Shown here: one piece after another, positions 5,523 to 6,163 of the stretch
Layout of the letters: every line of letters begins with the position of its first letter
Position numbering within the stretch: position 1 is the first letter of the stretch
Made by a program: the position numbers and the translations under genes
Notes under the pieces: generated by a model
Database searches by the model: none
The model's input: only the letters and a program-made list of their open reading frames with translations
What the model was told of the DNA's origin: nothing
Origin: an uncultured Bacteroidales bacterium
Lineage (GTDB): Bacteria > Bacteroidota > Bacteroidia > Bacteroidales > UBA932
Assembly: GCA_946408295.1 (NCBI GenBank)
Contig: CAMJRT010000079.1
Location: 1-6,163 of the forward strand
Direction of reading: 5' to 3'
DNA length: 6,163 bases

Positions 5523-6163
5523 CTATTTCCGCATCAGTTCCGCGAGTCGGTCAAGGCCCTTGACCCCGGTCTTCTGCAGGGTAGCGGAGGCTTTCACCTC
5601 TTCGTGGGCGGGTTCCGCGAGGGGCATCTTGGACAGCTCTTCCACCTTCTTGGAGAGGGCATCCACCTGGGAGCGGAGTTCGGCATTCTCCTTGCGGAGT
5701 TCCTCTGCCTCGTCCACGGGAGCATCTTCGGGAGCGACCTCTGCCTCCGGGTCACGGATTTCGGCAACGATGCCTTCCGCGACAACGATGGTCTTGCCAT
5801 CCTCCGTCTTGTACTCACCGTCCGGGGCGGGGGCGAGACCTTCCTCACCTTCCACGAAGACGGCATCACCGGCCTTCAGGTCTTCCTCGCCTTCCCAAAG
5901 GAGTTCGCCCTTGTCGGTGGCGATGCGACCGTGTTTGACGGCCACCTCTTCCTCTTCGTTGGCGGGTGTTTCCTCCGGAGCCACTTCCGCTTCGGGGTCA
6001 CGGATTTCGGACACCTTTCCGTCCACCACTACGATGGTCTTGTTGTCCGAAGTGATGTAGTCACCATCGGGAGCATCCGTCCGGTTGCCCTCCTGGTCTT
6101 CGATGAAAACGGCATCGCCCTCCTTGAGGTCTTCGTCACCGTCCCACGCGAGGACACCCTTGT
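5523..6163 (-). CDS. Probable capsid scaffold or protease-scaffold protein, C-terminal 212 residues
   Basis: The frame is open from the right edge (first full codon 6161-6159) to a TAG at 5525-5523; the start is outside the window. A GTG at 6029 lies within a conserved repeat and is not a real start. Two copies of an acidic, beta-type module of about 70 residues occupy residues 1-71 and 84-153 of the visible part; each contains GDAVF, APDG or PAPDG, KTIVV and EIRDPEAEVAPE. They are followed by a coiled coil at about 152-179 (EELRKENAELRSQVDALSKK), a linker, and a basic C-terminus (KTGVKGLDRLAELMRK). A coiled coil plus a basic C-terminal helix just upstream of the capsid gene is the usual pattern for scaffolding proteins, whose C-terminus binds the capsid protein. 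Modules with a DGxYxxxDGKTIVV pattern are known to me from C-terminal parts of Bacteroidota phage proteins in this position. Any protease domain would lie outside the window. Confidence 0.6.
   Translation of the reverse strand, partial: KGVLAWDGDEDLKEGDAVFIEDQEGNRTDAPDGDYITSDNKTIVVVDGKVSEIRDPEAEVAPEETPANEEEEVAVKHGRIATDKGELLWEGEEDLKAGDAVFVEGEEGLAPAPDGEYKTEDGKTIVVAEGIVAEIRDPEAEVAPEDAPVDEAEELRKENAELRSQVDALSKKVEELSKMPLAEPAHEEVKASATLQKTGVKGLDRLAELMRK
5549..5565. repeat. 17-bp inverted repeat near the 3' end of the scaffold-like gene
   Basis: GGTCAAGG and CCTTGACC are perfect 8-nt arms around one central base. In RNA the realistic form is a 6-bp stem with a 5-nt loop. It lies within the codons for VKGLDR, about 24 nt before the stop, and has no U-tract, so it is not an intrinsic terminator. 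It may be chance or a protein-binding or RNA-stability site. Confidence 0.5.
5703..6161 (-). repeat. Tandem duplication of an approximately 70-residue module within the scaffold-like gene
   Basis: Unit A covers 6161-5949 (71 residues) and unit B covers 5912-5703 (70 residues), giving a 249-nt period with a 12-residue linker (about EVAVKHGRIATD). Both carry KGxLxWxGxEDLKxGDAVF, a DG(D/E)Y turn, KTIVV and an identical EIRDPEAEVAPE stretch. Conservation extends to the DNA level around the EIRDPEAEV codons. The preceding partial codon ends in AC, consistent with the Asp that precedes unit B, so a further unit upstream is possible. Confidence 0.85.

Noticed and set aside
5523..6029. A complete gene starting with GTG at 6029
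   Set aside because: The frame remains open to the window edge, and the GTG is the second V of the KTIVV repeat, so it is internal to a longer gene.
5560..6060. A 166-codon plus-strand open frame rich in Ser, Ala and Gly
   Set aside because: It is antisense to the duplicated acidic scaffold module, and its low complexity mirrors the Glu/Asp/Pro-rich coding on the other strand.
1..6163. CRISPR array, tRNA, integrase, IS element or defence system
   Set aside because: I found no regularly spaced direct repeats, no cloverleaf, and no recognisable transposase, recombinase or defence domain on either strand; nearly all of the window is covered by phage structural and lysis genes.

Overview
The window reads as part of the late (virion and lysis) region of a tailed double-stranded DNA phage or prophage. 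Every gene I can support is on the minus strand, so the operon is read from high to low coordinates. The proteins resemble structural and lysis proteins familiar from phages and prophages of Bacteroidales gut bacteria: a capsid protein, a portal, a gp6-like connector, a two-TM holin, an M15 peptidase and a lipoprotein spanin. Most start codons have A/T-rich leaders and no clear Shine-Dalgarno sequence, which also fits Bacteroidota. The base composition is clearly above 50% GC, so a higher-GC Bacteroidales host (Alistipes-like) is possible; this is inference from family resemblance and composition, not a database match.

Layout in the direction of transcription. (1) 6163-5523: C-terminal part of a probable capsid scaffold or protease-scaffold protein, with a duplicated acidic beta module followed by a coiled coil. 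(2) 5456-4482: major capsid protein, followed by an intrinsic terminator (4415-4449). (3) 4394-3885: a virion structural protein, possibly tail tube-like, followed by a second, very strong terminator (3827-3862). (4) 3793-3464: a small beta-rich virion-associated protein that overlaps the portal gene. (5) 3483-2338 portal, 2336-1776 gp6-like head-tail connector and 1779-1294 probable head/tail completion protein, all tightly packed. (6) 1290-997 holin, 1010-564 M15-type endolysin and 551-114 one-piece spanin: a complete three-step lysis cassette. (7) 97 to beyond position 1: the first 32 residues of a phage structural (tail or fibre-type) protein.

The genes together assemble the procapsid (scaffold, capsid, portal), close the head and join it to the tail (connector, completion protein), and lyse the cell (holin for the inner membrane, M15 peptidase for the wall, spanin for the outer membrane).

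The most interesting unexplained signal is a roughly 30-nt element present three times (119-148, 3802-3831, 5489-5518). Each copy is on the coding strand just upstream of a structural gene start and shares an invariant GATATTT core. It looks like a phage-specific late promoter or a regulator site. I see no defence system, tRNA, CRISPR array, IS element or integrase. Nothing here amounts to a wholly new system; the novelty is in the regulatory element, the duplicated scaffold module and the gene order.
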